This document shows, in pieces, positions 10,296 through 24,782 of a stretch of DNA of 64,000 bases. The DNA lies in the NCBI RefSeq assembly GCF_002575655.3, contig NC_053040.3, forward strand, positions 223,834,628 through 223,898,627, read 5' to 3'. Position numbers and translations under genes: made by a program. Below the pieces are notes generated by a model that had not been told where the DNA came from, did not search any database, and saw only the letters and a program-made list of their open reading frames with translations. The first letter of the stretch is position 1; the number at the start of each line of letters is the position of its first letter. The stretch is from Aegilops tauschii subsp. strangulata (lineage: Eukaryota > Streptophyta > Magnoliopsida > Poales > Poaceae).

Positions 10296-13200
10296 TCCAG
10301 ACCATCCATTGTCCAGAGCACATGGGCGCTCAAACTTGGGTGATAGACAGTACGGAGATGGTGTAGCTGTATCAAGGTACCTCAGTAAGTTTCTATTTTA
10401 TTAATTTGTTAGGACTTAATCAACAAATAAGAAGATTGTTAAATAGCTCATTGCCATGATTTAAAGGAAAACTAATCTGCACTTCTATGCTTTGTTAATC
10501 TGTACTTAACTTTGGAAGCCAGCTCATATTTACAAGCTATTAGTGATTAACAATATTGCAGTTAACATTGTTGCTAATGCTGCAGTATTATCTTCTTTTT
10601 GGCCTAATTAATTGTGTCTTACTTGATGTTAGGTCAGATGGTGCATCAACGTCAAGTGCGCGGAGAGGACGTCCAAAAAGTATGAGTACATCCCCTGAAA
10701 TTGGTGATGACTTTGCGAGGTTTGTAAAAAGGACTTCACTCGCTAAATAAGAAGATTTGCGCGAAGTTTAGTGATGACCTTGATATTTATATTTTCCTCA
10801 AATGATCAACTTGACTAAAATACTTGGTTAACTTCTAAATAGGCAGTATTAGATTTTTTTTCATTTTTGGACAAAAATAAAATATGAAAAAAGGAAACAA
10901 ACTAGGTATATGATTACTCGGGTTCACTTTATCGATGGCCATGTCGTGTATAGTACACATTCTACCTTATGCTCCATTCCTGCCATTACTCTTTCCTACC
11001 TTGTGCGCGCAGTGAAGCTGTGTGGTTTGAATTTTCATGAATTACTCTCCTAGCGTCTTTTAGTTCCAACTAGACATGTAACCACTTTATATTTCAAGTA
11101 ATTATCTTGGTGTTGGTTACGTATTTTCTCTCAATAGTTTTCGGAGGCATTTCGTAGTCGGACCTTTCGCAGTTCGTACTGTGGCAGATAGTAGCCGCAC
11201 AAATCTTTCTGACGACCTCTCATTTGGTGCTGAACGGAGTCCGGGATTTTCACGCCTTGTTCGTGCTACAAGGCGACCGTCCATGGCTCAATTGACTGTT
11301 GCAGTTGGAAGCTTACATGGAAGTCCCGGGTTGCCACCATAAACCGTTGTTGGACCATCATTGCCTTGCTCACCAAAACCTACTGCACAACCCATCATGC
11401 ATGTTAAGCGGCCAAATATTAGAGAGAATACATCACCTCCTTGTGGATTGGCTTCTCTAGGGTCATCTAGTGCGCAGTTCTCTCCTGGATCTATGCCCCT
11501 AGTTGTGTTCTCGTGTCGATTCAGCTGGTGAGTATATCTCGTTTGTTGTGTTACTTCCTTACTGAGCAGGGCACTTTTGCTTAGTTCTCTTGTCCCGGTG
11601 CTCACACCTACAATGGTGTTGCTTAGCGCAAGCATCATCACCTTCTTGAGACGACTCATGTGGATAATTGTCACTTCTCTTCCCTTCACTTTTGGGGTGA
11701 GGTTGCTTCCACATCAACCTATCGTCCGAATTCAGACTTCCTCCGGTTTGCAGGGTGGCACTTCCCTTGAGTGTCTTTGTTGGTCGTTCTACTGACTACT
11801 TTGCACTTCGGTTGTTCGGTTGCGTTTGCTATTTCCTTTTGGCACCTCGTGAATGCAACAAACTGACTGTTGACTTTGTCATCTTAGGTTACAGTGATGA
11901 GCACAAGGGCTCCCGGTGTTGGGATTCTATTGGCTGTCGGATGCAGATTTCTCGGGATGTGACTTTCGATGAGTCCCATCCTTTATCTATGTCGATCCTC
12001 TCCTTTGGCCTCCGTGGATGATATTTCCTTCCTGACTTTTCTTGAAACACCTATCACTCTAGTTTTCCCCATAGTAGCCTAGTTTGGGGGTCGAAGGTCC
12101 ATTCCCTGAGCCGGGGTTGGGATCGATCGACCCAGATCGAGGGCCAGGAATGATGTGGGGTCAAGCTGGGCCAGTTGTTGGATCGCAACCACAATCGATG
12201 AATGTTTATCCCAAACAGTGTGCAAAGTTCACGTTGATTTACCAGGCAATCCACCGCATTGTACGTCGCTCCACTGGTTTCCTCAAGTCCCCAGGTCGCA
12301 ACTCCGCCTTCGAGCCATCAAACTATATACTATGGTATACATCTCTCCCATCCTGCCATTGATGGATACACCGTAAGCCAGCAAGGTCTCACTACGCCGC
12401 TGCCCTACTCCGTTTGGTTGTAGTCGCCGCCGCCGTTTGAGAATCTCCCACAACACCTGCTGATGTAGGAAAAAACCCTAGTTCATGATCTTTTCACACT
12501 TGGAGGTGAGGAAAGGATCAAATCAAGAGAAGAACACAAGATGAACACTCAGTTGACAAAGATCGAATCATTCATGTGCTAAATCCACATACACACGAGG
12601 GATACAAAGGTCCAAATCCAACACAAGAAGGTAAAGAGGAACTAGTTCATCCCAATCCTTAGAGGAATTGAGGGCTTGATATCCAAGAGGATCTTCCCTA
12701 GAAGGGGTCTTGAATCCACTAGGGGATCTTCTTACATGGAGGCCTTGATCTCCATGGGAGAGGGTAGTGGATGAGCAAAGCTCTATCTCAAATCTGAGCT
12801 AATCCTTTGCTGACCCTAGTTCGTCCAAGTGAAGGGGTATATATAGTCTAGGGAGAGAGAGGGGGATACATGGTGTAAACCTGAGTGGCTGCGCACAGTC
12901 AGGTATCGGACGTCCGGTGGCTCGCGCGGATCCGAACGTCCGGAGGGCGTCGGACTTTCGACGGTTTGGCTCTGTTGGGTCGGCGTCGGATGTCCGGTGA
13001 GCGTTGGTCGTCCGGAGGCTCGGTCGTCCGGTAGGCGTTGGATTTCTGGTGAGGGGCCTTCCAGGAACCACCACTCTCATATCCACTCTCATATCGACCA
13101 CCTTGGCTGCTGCTGCCACCACTGTACCCTCGGCCTCTATCTCTTCTGGGTCCAGTGCAGAAACGACTGATATGCCCTGTTTGACCACAATTATAGCACT

Positions 13201-16200
13201 CCCCGAAACCTTGCTAATTAGCCACTCTGTAAGCAGATTCATTTCCATCTCTTCTTCTCGACTGTAGGCGTACCTGTTCTTGGGACATCACAACAATGGC
13301 CTCATCATGGGACACAAGCGTCGGCTGATGTAGCAGCGCAGCATGCCTACTCTCAAAAGTTTGATCTAGGCCTTTTAGAAACTGCATCACACGCCTGTGC
13401 TCGACCCACTTCCTGGCAATCTCCATGGACTTTGCATGTGGAGGCTCAAGTGGATCACACTGATCCAGATCTGCCCAAAGGTGCTGCAGCTCATTCACAT
13501 ACACCAGTCTATCACCTTGATGAACATCATGGATCTTGTCTTCAATTTGAGACATGAGCATCGGTTTCCCTTACCGGAATACCTCATGGACAACATGTTC
13601 CACACAGCAAAAGCATTTGGCAATGCCTCAACAGACAGTGCAATGGCTGGAATCAGGGAGTTCAACATCCAGGGCAGTATTAGGGAGTCAGTGACGCTCC
13701 ATTTCTTCCATTCTGAGCTCTCCTTGTCAGCCGGTTCTTCCACCGTTCCAAGAACATATCCCGTCAGTCCCTTTGTCTTCAAGATCAACAAGGCCCGCCC
13801 CCACGCTATTCAACTTGACATCATTGGGCATGAGCTCAAGCTTGAACACTTGATCCACGTGGGGCACAACAATGGCGCCACTTGCAGGAGGTAACTCCTC
13901 GGCAGCTTTCGCAGTCATGAGCTGCTCAAGTTTCTCTACAGCAGAAGTAAGTTCAGCCTCCATGATCGCCTCCCCTTTCTCCAATCAGCAGCACCAGAAG
14001 CAAAACAGCAGCAACTCTCAGTAGCAGCAGACACAGCAGCAGCACCTTGCCGCCTCCAGAACCACAGCCCCTACCAGACAGTCTGGTCGTACGAGAGTGC
14101 CTTCCAGATCGACGAGCAGACCACCGGATAGTCTGGTCCAACTCGCCGGACAGTCTGGTCCAACTCACCGGACAGTCTGGTCCCAATCTGTTCTTCAATC
14201 TGCACACACGTAGCAGCAACCACCTCCACGCGCAGCTCCTCTCCGCCTCCAGCACCACCTCTTCTCCTACCTGCGCAGCAGCACCAAGCTCAGCAGCAGC
14301 AGAATCAGCAACTGAGGCACCAGCAGCCAACTTCACCGCCCCTCTTCCTCAGCTCAGCCGCCTCTCCCGGTCCCACTCGCTCACCCAGCAGCAGCACCTC
14401 CGCCTCGTGCGCGTGCGCAGCTCGCAGGCAGCCGCTTGTCTCCACCACGCAGCTCGCTGCCGTTTTCCCCACCGGACCTCGCCGCCTCGCCGGCGACTCT
14501 ACCGCCGTCGCCTTCCTCCCTCAACCTCGCTCTCCGATACCATTTAGTTGAGAGAGGAAAGCACCTGGCGGCTGCTCGATCTAGTGTGAAGCGGCGCCCA
14601 TGACGAGACAACGTCTCCTCTTCTAGGTTAGTGAATGGGCTTGGGCCTTATGGGCCAGACTGGAACATGGGCCGACATACGACATATTTACTTCTCCAAT
14701 AGTAGTTCGTGTCTTGTGTGTAATTCACCTTTTTTCTTTGATGCATGTTTGGTCAAAATGAGAAATAAGAGATATTGGGAAAATAAATGTAATAGCATCG
14801 AGGAATAACCGCAATATCCACAATATTGTGATATGAATAAGAGATAATAGCTTGCTACTTGAGTGAAATTGCATTGGAGCACACGGCACCACACCCACCG
14901 GAATCTGCCCCATTCATTTGCCTCGGGATTCATACCATTATATTAGACAGTCTGTATTAGGAGATTATGAACCATGTATGTCACATAATATAGGCTTGTA
15001 TTCGATATCCTTTTCGGACTGACGTTGTCAGTGAGCACAGACCTCAACCACCAGCGCCCAAAAACCTAATCAATGCACCCACGCCGCTCCTTCTCTTCAC
15101 AAAGCCATCTTCCCCTGGTCGCCCATTCTCCTCTACCATCAACTGACACTGCTCATGTTCTTCTCTCCACTTTTCTGTTTCTTCTTTTCATTCCTGGTCT
15201 TCTCCTTCGGCGACGTGGAAAAAAAGCTAGGAGGAACAAGGAAGACTATGTCGCCGACGGGGAGCAACGTTGGGGACGAACGAGGTAGCCGTCCGAGCTT
15301 GCCGCGTCCCGTGCGGACACGGCCAATGACACGACGTCCGCCCTAGCCGCTGACACCAAGTCTTGCGTCCCGCGACCAGCGAGAAATGCAATCGCCGTTC
15401 TAGCTTGTCGCGTCCTGCGTGACAGCGGCCAGCGACACCGCGTCTTCCCCGGTCGCCGGCACCATGGCCTTCGTTCCTGTTGCCAGCGGTACTACATCCA
15501 ATGGTCGCCGTCAAGCTCGGCATGGCACCGCGTCTTCCCAGGTCGCCGGCACCATGGTCTTCATTCCTGCAGCCACCAGATGCGTGTACGTCGTCCGCGT
15601 CCCGGTTGTCCCCATCGACGTCGAGCTCGGCATGGACGTGCTCCGCCTCAGCAACCGTGCCTGCAGCCAGCGGTACTGCATCGAGGTCGTGGGCTTCATG
15701 CTTGTGGCCTGCGTCCTTGACCTGAGCTTTGCGCGTGGTCGACGTCCCTTGACCTGTTCCCACTTGATGGTCACGAACTTTTACTCCAACACATCTCAGC
15801 CTGAGCTTCCTCGCATGGGACATGACAGAGTTGTGGGGCCGAAATAAATGTGATTCATTGTTCTTACTACGTTGTATACTTCTCGTATTGGTTGGAGGCA
15901 AAAGTAAACTGCATTAACTGTATTCATCCCGAGACAATAATGGACGTGCAGATTTGAGAGGGGTGCAGACCCGAGTGCTCCTCGTCCCCGTCCGCTGCTT
16001 GAGTCTATATTTTAAAAATTATGGCTCTTACTTTGAAGGAGGAGAGAGATTGTCAAAACTCTGAGACCGGGTTTACCTATTATTAATTTTTGTTTGTTAT
16101 ATTATGCTTTTTAAAGTTCACGACAACCATACAAATGGAAAATATACTAAGAGTTCTTGTAAAAAAGGCCCGCCTTATTGTCTTTGCCCCAGGCGCCCAA

Positions 16201-19200
16201 TATGTCAGGACTGACACTGGCTCCCTGGTGATGTTTGACGGTGTTACACCGACTTTGTCACCGACAGGTGTATTCACATTTGTGGTGTTTGTCTTTGGGG
16301 CGTCCTCTGTAGCAAGATCTCTTGTCGGCTGTGCCATGTTGCCTATGTGGAGTCTTCACCACCGGTTCTTGTCCCGGGTGCTGATCCAGCAGCTGTGAGG
16401 CTTCCAATGTTGCTGATGATGCTACTGTTGCTGCCTATGAGTAGAAGGTGTCTGACTACCAGGTGGCTCTACTCTTATCATGATGAGCTGACGCCTACAC
16501 TATACTTAGTGGTTTGGTGATGATGCACGGTCTGTGGCTGTCCTCTGTGGTGGTGTCTTGCCTCAGTTTTATTCTGATGTTGTGGGTTTCTCTACGGCCT
16601 TCAAAATGTGGCTCTACTCTTATCATGATGAGCTGACGATACTATACTTAGTGGTTTGATGACGATGCATGGTCTGTGGCTGTCCTCTGTGCTGGTGTCT
16701 TGCCTCAGTTTTATTCTGAGGCTGTGGGTTTCTCTACGGTCTTCAAGATGTGGGTCACCTTTGTCAGCTTTATCAGCCCTTGGGTGATGCTTACACAGCG
16801 GGATAATACATGAAAAGTGTATGCAAGTAATAAAAACATCTAAGGCAGAGAAGACCAGTTAAGAGAGGAAGAGGGAAAAAAAGGAGGAGAATGACATGGT
16901 TGGTGTGTAGATTCTTAGTCAGGCATGCAAAGCAACAGTCGGACCTATTTGAATGACTGATACAAGTTTAGTTTTAGGTTGATATATTTGGTTCGTGCCC
17001 AAATCCACAATACCGTCTTTTGACCATGAGCAACAATTTGGTTCTCAATGGATGATTGCCAAATTTTAGGCACGCCTATGCTTCCTTTGTTCACGCTATG
17101 TCTAGTGTATTACTTTGCTAATATGACCACACCAAACCTTTGTTAGCCAACTTTTTAGTAGGGTTTGCTTGTGCTGTGTAGTTTTGAAGTTCCTGAACTT
17201 ATTTGCACTCTTGCAAATTGAAGGATTTCTACGCAACTTCATCTTTTCAGAATTTTGATCTCTGGGTTGACATAGTATATTGTTTTGCTTGTCTTCAGGG
17301 CAGTTAAAGAAATGAGTGAAAGCATGAGGAAAAATCGCCATTCAAGGGCACATAATGATGGTAGTCCAGGACATTCAAATGATTCACAGAGAAAAGTATG
17401 CTTTTGTTCTTTTAATTGTTGACATATCTTTTACTAAAATTTCAGTGATCTCAGCACAATCTGCTTCTTTTCACTCTGTAATACACTTGATAGTTTGTCG
17501 GAGCGGCTCTAAATTACTAAGTTTGGTGGTTGACAATTGCAATTGGTTCCTTGTTATATATAGGAGGAAGCAGTAGGTGACCTCAACAATGATGAGGTGT
17601 CAGTAAGAGAACCAAATGTTCAGGAGGGTTCAAGAAGGCACATTATTACTCAGAAGGCATTGTCATTACCTTCATCACCGCAGCGGTTAGGTAACCATGG
17701 TTCTAATCTTAGAGAGCCAGCTGACTTCCTTACAGCAGAAGATCTGATGTCCACTTGGAATAAAGCATTGCAATCTTCACCATTTCTGAACAAGCCATTA
17801 TTGCCTTTTGAAGAATGGCATATTGGGTTCTCAGAGATTGCTGTTGGCACTCGTGTTGGAATAGGCAAGTACTATGTCTCATCCATCGGGCTATATTCTA
17901 GAAATCGGGCTATATTCGAGTAACTTTTATGAACTTGCTAGACAAACGGGATGTTTTGAATGTAATAGATGTTCTTGAAACTGAATTTCTCTAGAGACGT
18001 TTCTATTATTTAAAGCTAATGCTCATGTTTATCCTTTTAGGTTTTTTTGGGGAAGTTTTCCGTGGCATCTGGAATGGAACAGATGTAGCTATAAAAGTAT
18101 TTCTGGAGCAAGATTTAACAATGGAGAATATGGAAGATTTCTGCAATGAGATCTCCATACTTAGGTTTTCATATAGCTTTGCTGCAATTTCTGTTATTCT
18201 AGCAGTTCTGTTCACTTATTATTTCCTTTTTCTTATTTTCAGCCGTCTCCGACATCCCAATGGTATTTCCTGTACAATCACTTTATAGCAGTTTCAATTT
18301 GTTTGTTTGCAGTTTTGGTTTCATTTTCTGTGCTGATCTTACCGGTCTGACTGTTTGAAAGTGTTATTTTCTATTCATGCAAGACCTGATGTAATTCAAG
18401 GTCTTCTGACAATGATTATGTTGTGCTGGACTGCAGTCATATTGTTCCTTGGTGCATGTATGAAGCCTCCTCACTTATCCCTAGTCACTGAATATATGGA
18501 AATGGGTTCCTTGTACTATTTGATTCACACAAGTGGCCAGAAAAGTAAGATCAGTTGGCGAAGGAGGCTAAAAATGCTCCGTGATATCTGTAGGTGAGCA
18601 GATACACTTGTTTATCGCTAGCATTTGGTTTTCTGGAGTACCTGGTACATCTCCTTTTAGTTGTGTAAAATCTTCATCTGATTATTTGTTTGTACAAGGG
18701 GTCTTATGTGTATGCACCGTTTGAAGATAGTTCATCGTGATCTAAAGAGTGCGAATTGCCTTGTTAACAAGCACTGGACAGTCAAGTTATGTGATTTTGG
18801 GCTCTCTCGGTTATTGTCGAATTCTGCAATGAGTGACAACTCATCTGCAGGCACTCCAGAGTGGATGGCTCCTGAGCTTATTCGTAACGAACCATTTACA
18901 GAAAAGTGTGATATCTTTAGCCTCGGAGTTATCATGTGGGAGCTTTGCACTCTGAGTAGGCCCTGGGCAGGAAAGCCGCCAGTTCAGGTAACCAACATAC
19001 TTTGTACATCCCTTGCACCTCGTCACCAGATGTAAATCAACTCACACAAAGTGTTGTGTAATTTTAGGTTGTTTACTCTGTTGCGAACGAAGGGGCAAGA
19101 TTGGAAATACCAGATGGACCTCTGGGTAGCTTGATAGCAGGTATATTTAAGTTTATTTACGAAAAAAGGCTTTCGCCCTGCTTTATTATATATAAAGCAA

Positions 19201-22200
19201 CGATCAACAACAACCCGGTACAAACGCACGCCAGCACAACACACGCACACACCCAAGGCAGGATACATAGGTGCTGAGCGCAACAACACTACCCCTAGCA
19301 CTACAAGAGCAACCAGGGGCTTCAACCGCGAACACGCCACCGCGAAGAGATGAAGCCGCATACGATGAACCATGGGCTCCAAGGCGGTGCCTTCAGGAAG
19401 GTTACAACACCGGATTTTACACTTGTAGTCGACCAACATTTGGCTACAGCAATTCTTCTTTATAAATGGACAAAAGCCATTTCCTTAAAAGCTATAGAAG
19501 AGACAGATTAAACCTCATAGGGCTCGTCCCATACTTCCAGCTCTAGAATATACTGGTAATTAGTATGTGCAGAAGCACGTTAAATAGGTATGAAGGGTAC
19601 AATAAATGGCAGCCCAGTGCATGTAGCTCCCTTTGGGTCTATTGTACGCTCCCTTTGGGTCTATTGTACGCAGCCCAGTGTATGAAGGGTACAATAAATA
19701 GGTATGAAGGGTCCGACCACTTTGGGTCTATTGTACGCAGCCTTTCCCTACATTTCTGCAAGAGGCTGTTTCCAGGACTTGAACCCGTGACCTCATGGTC
19801 ACCTCATGGTCACAAGGCAGCAGCTTTACCACTGCGCCAAGGTTCCGTATGAAGGGTACAATACAACTTAAAATTGGTAATCTTCTAAAAGCAAAAAATA
19901 TTGACATGGAGAAATAAAAGCATATACAAACAAAGATCTAGTACTCATTCTTGAAACTACTACATGATACGTGCGAAGATCAAGAGAGGAGCAGCATTTG
20001 GAGAAAGCTACAGGCTGCAGGCGGCAGATTCTCTGTTGATGGGTTCCAGGTTCATCCATAGCCTTAAGATATATTGTGTATTTCACTTGCGAATCCCTGT
20101 ATTTCAGATGCATGTCAGGCCCTCCTATGCTCTCTGAATCTCATGTACCTGTTCATTGTCCGACAACAGCCGTAGACCTTCAGATCCTCATCGCGTGGCT
20201 GGAGTGTAGTCACAAAGCGGTACGCAGAGTCACTTAAGCCGTCGTCTGAGCATCATCCGATCTCCATCTGCCGGCTATGATCAAATCACTGTAGCACGCG
20301 CACTTACTGTACCTGTTCATGTCGCTGTCGGGCTGCTTTTACCTTCAGTGAACTTTTCCTCTTTATAAAGACCTCAGATCCCATCGGGAGAGGCATCGAA
20401 TGTAAACTGGGTTGTAACCCTAGCCGCCACTGGAGTGGTTGGCCTACTTTCCTCTTCTTGTAAGAACCCTAGCGAGTTTCCTCTGAAATCAAGCAAGAAT
20501 TCCTCCCTCGCCCTCCCTGTTTGTGTTCTTTATTCTGTTTGGTGTGAAAGCTTCCTGCTTTCATAAACCCTGACGGAATCATGGCTCTCAACTCTTAACT
20601 CCGCGGACACGGATCTCCTCGAGCTCAAGTCCCTCCAGTTAGATGTGCAAACACTCCAACAACAGCGAGCTGCAGATCGCCAAGAATTCATCGAGTTCAG
20701 CCACTCGGTCAATCAAAAATTTGCTGTTTTCAAAGCAGTTTTTCCAAAGTTTAGTCGAGTTTGGATGGTTTCTTCTCAAACCAACCGAATCTGGGCAAAC
20801 GCCTACTGACTGAAGGCCCTCCGGGCACTCCTGAAAACCTACCAGTCCACAAAGATGCGGGGATTTCACCTGGACAAGGCAGCATCAACCAAGCAGCACC
20901 TAAAGTCCATGGCCTGGTGACCACTGTTGTGCCTGATCCCACCACCAAGGAAAATCCAGCCGAGCTGGCTGCCAGACACCCATACAGGCACCCCAATTAT
21001 GGACAGCAACAACAGCACAATACTGTGCAACCTTACAAACCAGACACTCCTCTGTACTTAACTGATGAAGATGGTGGAGAACAGGGTCACAAACAAGCAA
21101 GGAACAGAAGCAGAAGCCCACATGATACTAGGAGAGGGTTTGTCAGTGTCAAACCTGCAAAATTACATATCCCTGAGTTCTCTGGAGAGGACACTGAACA
21201 TTGGATTCAGACTTTGGAGCAGTACTTTGACACTTCTCGAACACCCCTGGAACAGTGGACTGAACTTGCTGTGTCATACCTCCAGGGCACTGCAGTTCAA
21301 TGGTGGAGAGGCACTGGTTTTCATGCTTCTACCCTGCCCTGGCACAGACTGCAGGTACATAGGAGATAGATTTGCAGAAAGTTCAATTTGTGACAATTTC
21401 ATGGCGTGTCCCAAACTGGAACTGTGGGACAGTACATCGAACAGTTTGAGAGGTCCTTGAACCTAATGAGAAGAGATAACCTCAGCCTTCCAGATGATTA
21501 CTACACAAATAGTTTCATAGCTGGCTTATCTGATTATATCCAAGCCCACTTGCAGTGCAACAAACCAAAAGATTTGCAAGATGCCATGTGGATGGCAAGA
21601 AGACTTGAACAAGCATCTACTGTAAAGAAGCCTGTCTTTACCCCCTTCTCTGTCAGAAGACAAGTGAACTTTGATTTAACCAAGACATCCACAGTTCCAC
21701 AACTAAACTTGCCATCCAACCAGGCCCTCATCCAACAAGCAAGACAGAAGGGAATTTGCTTCAGGTGCAAAGAACCCTGGGTACCTGGACATAGACAAGT
21801 TTGTAAACTCAGCCAGAAAAATCAGATCCAAGCACTACAAGCACAAACTGAGGAACCACCTGAGATTGTTTACATCATTGAAAGTGATGAAGATCTGGCT
21901 GAATTCCAAGCCTTGCAAGGAGAAGAACAACTGAAAATATCCATGCATGCTCTTATGGGAATTGCTGCTACTAGCAATACCTTCATTGTGAATCTGCAGA
22001 TAGGATCATCTGCCAGTGCAACAGCCTTCATTGACAGTGGAAGTACATCCACTTTCATGTCTCCTGCTCTTGCTGACAAAATATCTGTCCCTACTGTAGC
22101 AACTAAGAGATTGAAAGTACAAGTTGCAAATGGTGGAACTTTGTGGACACAATTTATGTGCAAGTCCTGCTCCTACTCCATCCAGGGAAATGATTTCACT

Positions 22201-24742
22201 AGTGATTTTAGGATTATGCAACTAAAAGGCTATGACATTATACTTGGCACTGATTGGCTCAAGAAATACAGTCCTGTAGAGATGAACTTCATTCTCATGA
22301 CAATGAAGATCACTGATACTAATGGAGCTCAGGTTTTATTCCATGATGAAACAAACCAACTGCTGCACCAGTACCTGAAGTTCTCAATTTCACAAGACTA
22401 GTAGATCAACCTGATTGTGGACTACTCCTGCTGGTTTCCTCTGTCCTGGAAAAAAGCAAAGAACTACCTACCAGCTGCCCTCCTGCCATACAGGACATAT
22501 TGAATGAAAATGTGGACTTATTTCAAGAGCCAACAACACTACCTCCTGCTAGATTCTGCGATCATGCCATTCCCCTGACCCCATATGCTAAAATCATCAA
22601 CCAAAGAGCTTACAGACTTCCACACCACCAAAAGATGCCCTGGAAGAAATTATCAACAACATGATGCTGAGACACATCATCCAACACAGTTCCAGTCCTT
22701 ATTCATCTCCTGCTATATTAGTCAAAAAGAAGGATGGGACTTGAAGACTTTGCAATGACTACAGGAAGCTGAATGCTATGACAATCAAGAATAAATATCC
22801 TATTCCTGTCATTGAAGATCTCCTAGATGAACTGCATGGGGCAAAATATTTTTCCAAAATAGATCTCAAGAGTGGGTATCACCAATTTAGAATGAAGCCT
22901 GAGGACATTGAGAAAACAGCTTTCTCCACTCACATGGGCCACTATGAGTATATTGTCACGCCCTTTGAGTTGACAAATGCACCTGCCACTTTCCAATCCC
23001 TCATGAACTATTTATTTGCCAAGTATCACAGAAAATTTGTGGTTGTGTTCTTTGATGATATTGAGTGAAACTTTGGAAGAGCATAAAGAGCACCTCAGAG
23101 AAGTATTCAGAGTGCTGAGAGAAAACCAGCTCTCTGTAACTTAGCCAAGTGCACTTTTGGACAAACTAGTGTGGAATACCTGGGCCACATCATCACTGCT
23201 GAAGGTGTAGCAACAGACCCTGCTAAGATTGAGGCCGTCACTAACTGGCCTGCTCCTACCAACATCACTGAACTCAGGGGACTTTTAGGGCTTGCAGGCT
23301 ACTACAGGAGGTTTATACAGGGTTATGGAGTTGTGGGCAGGCCTCTCTTTGATGCTCTAAAAAAGGGCAACTTTCACTGGTCTACCACTCAAGAACAAGC
23401 ATTCCAGGACCTTAAACTTAGACTCACAGATGCCCCTGTCTTGGCCCTCCCTAACTTTTCCAAGCCTTTCATCTTGGAAGCAGATGCTAGTGGCTATGGT
23501 TTTGGTGCTGTCCTCATGCAGGAAGGAAGGCCCATTGCTTATATGAGCAAATCTCTTGGCCCTAAAGCCCAGACCATGAGCATTTATGACAAGGAAACTA
23601 TGGCAATTATGGAAGCTTTAAAAGAATGGAAACATTATTTTGCCAGCTCTTCCCTGATCATCAGAACAGATCAACAGTCTCTCAAATAAATCCATGAGCA
23701 GAAACTTACACAAGGCATCCAACACAAGTTACTGGTCAAACTCCTGGGCTACAACTACACAATTGAGTAAGGGAAGAGAAAACAGAGCAGCTGATGCACT
23801 CTCTAGAGTGAGACACTGCTTGAGCTCTTTAGCTGCTAGTTCTGTTGTTCCCTTGTGGATCACTGAAGTTGTCAAATCTTATTCCATGGACCGCAAGTAC
23901 AAGGCCATCATTACTGAGCTGGCACTTGATCCCCAAGCTCATCCTAATTACACATTCCAACATGGCATCCTCAGATTTAAGAACGAAATTGTGATTGGCA
24001 ACAACACTTCCCTCAGACAGGATTTAATCTAGACATTCCATAAGTTTGAACTTGGAGGACACTCTGGAGAAAGAGCAACTTACCAGAGAATACACTTGCT
24101 ATGTCACTGGTCTGGCCTGCAATAAGATGTGATTGCATATGTTAAAGCATGCCCTGTTTGCCAGCTCAATAAATCTGAAAATACCCCATATTCTGGCCTT
24201 TTACAGCCCTTGCCAATTCCTGACTTTGCCTGGTGCCACATAAGCATGGACTTTGTGGAAGGTCTGTCAATGTTTGAAAACAAAAACCTTATACTGGTGG
24301 TTGTTGACAGGTTCACTAAATATGCCCATTTCCTCTCTATGAAGCACCCTATCACTGTTCAATCTGTTGCCAAACGAGTAAATTGCAGGAAACCACCACT
24401 TTGAAGGCTAGGTTTGCAGAAAACACTACGTTACATTTTTTTTGCAGAAAACACCACGTCTTGTGTAATCTTTTTGCAAAAACCACTGATCGGTGGATCT
24501 TGCTATGTAAAGTGAGATTATGACAGATGGGTCCCATTTTTTGCTAACATGGCATAACATTTTACCAAAGACAGCGCTAGACGGGTAAAAAAGCGAAAAC
24601 ACGCGCAAGTTTTTCCCCCTGTGCTGCCCAGGCCCTTGCCCTGTCATGCCATCACAGTCAGCCGCCAGAGGAGAGAAGCCCCCCATCCCACGTGCCGTCG
24701 CACATAGCAGCCCGCCGGAGCTCCAACCCTCGACCTCGTCTG

Positions 24743-24782
<40 letters not shown>

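Noticed and set aside
15227..15901. 224-codon minus-strand frame
   Set aside because: A 142-codon frame runs opposite to it in the same GC-rich island, neither has a domain, and the region is inside a kinase intron full of transposon remnants.
16463..16752. Possible CRISPR-like or satellite repeat
   Set aside because: Only two units of about 145 bp without spacers; it is a tandem duplication in a copia gag remnant.
19770..19846. tRNA gene candidate (A and B boxes)
   Set aside because: The downstream body and 17-bp target duplication identify an Au-type SINE; the tRNA-like head has an 11-bp duplication and would not fold.
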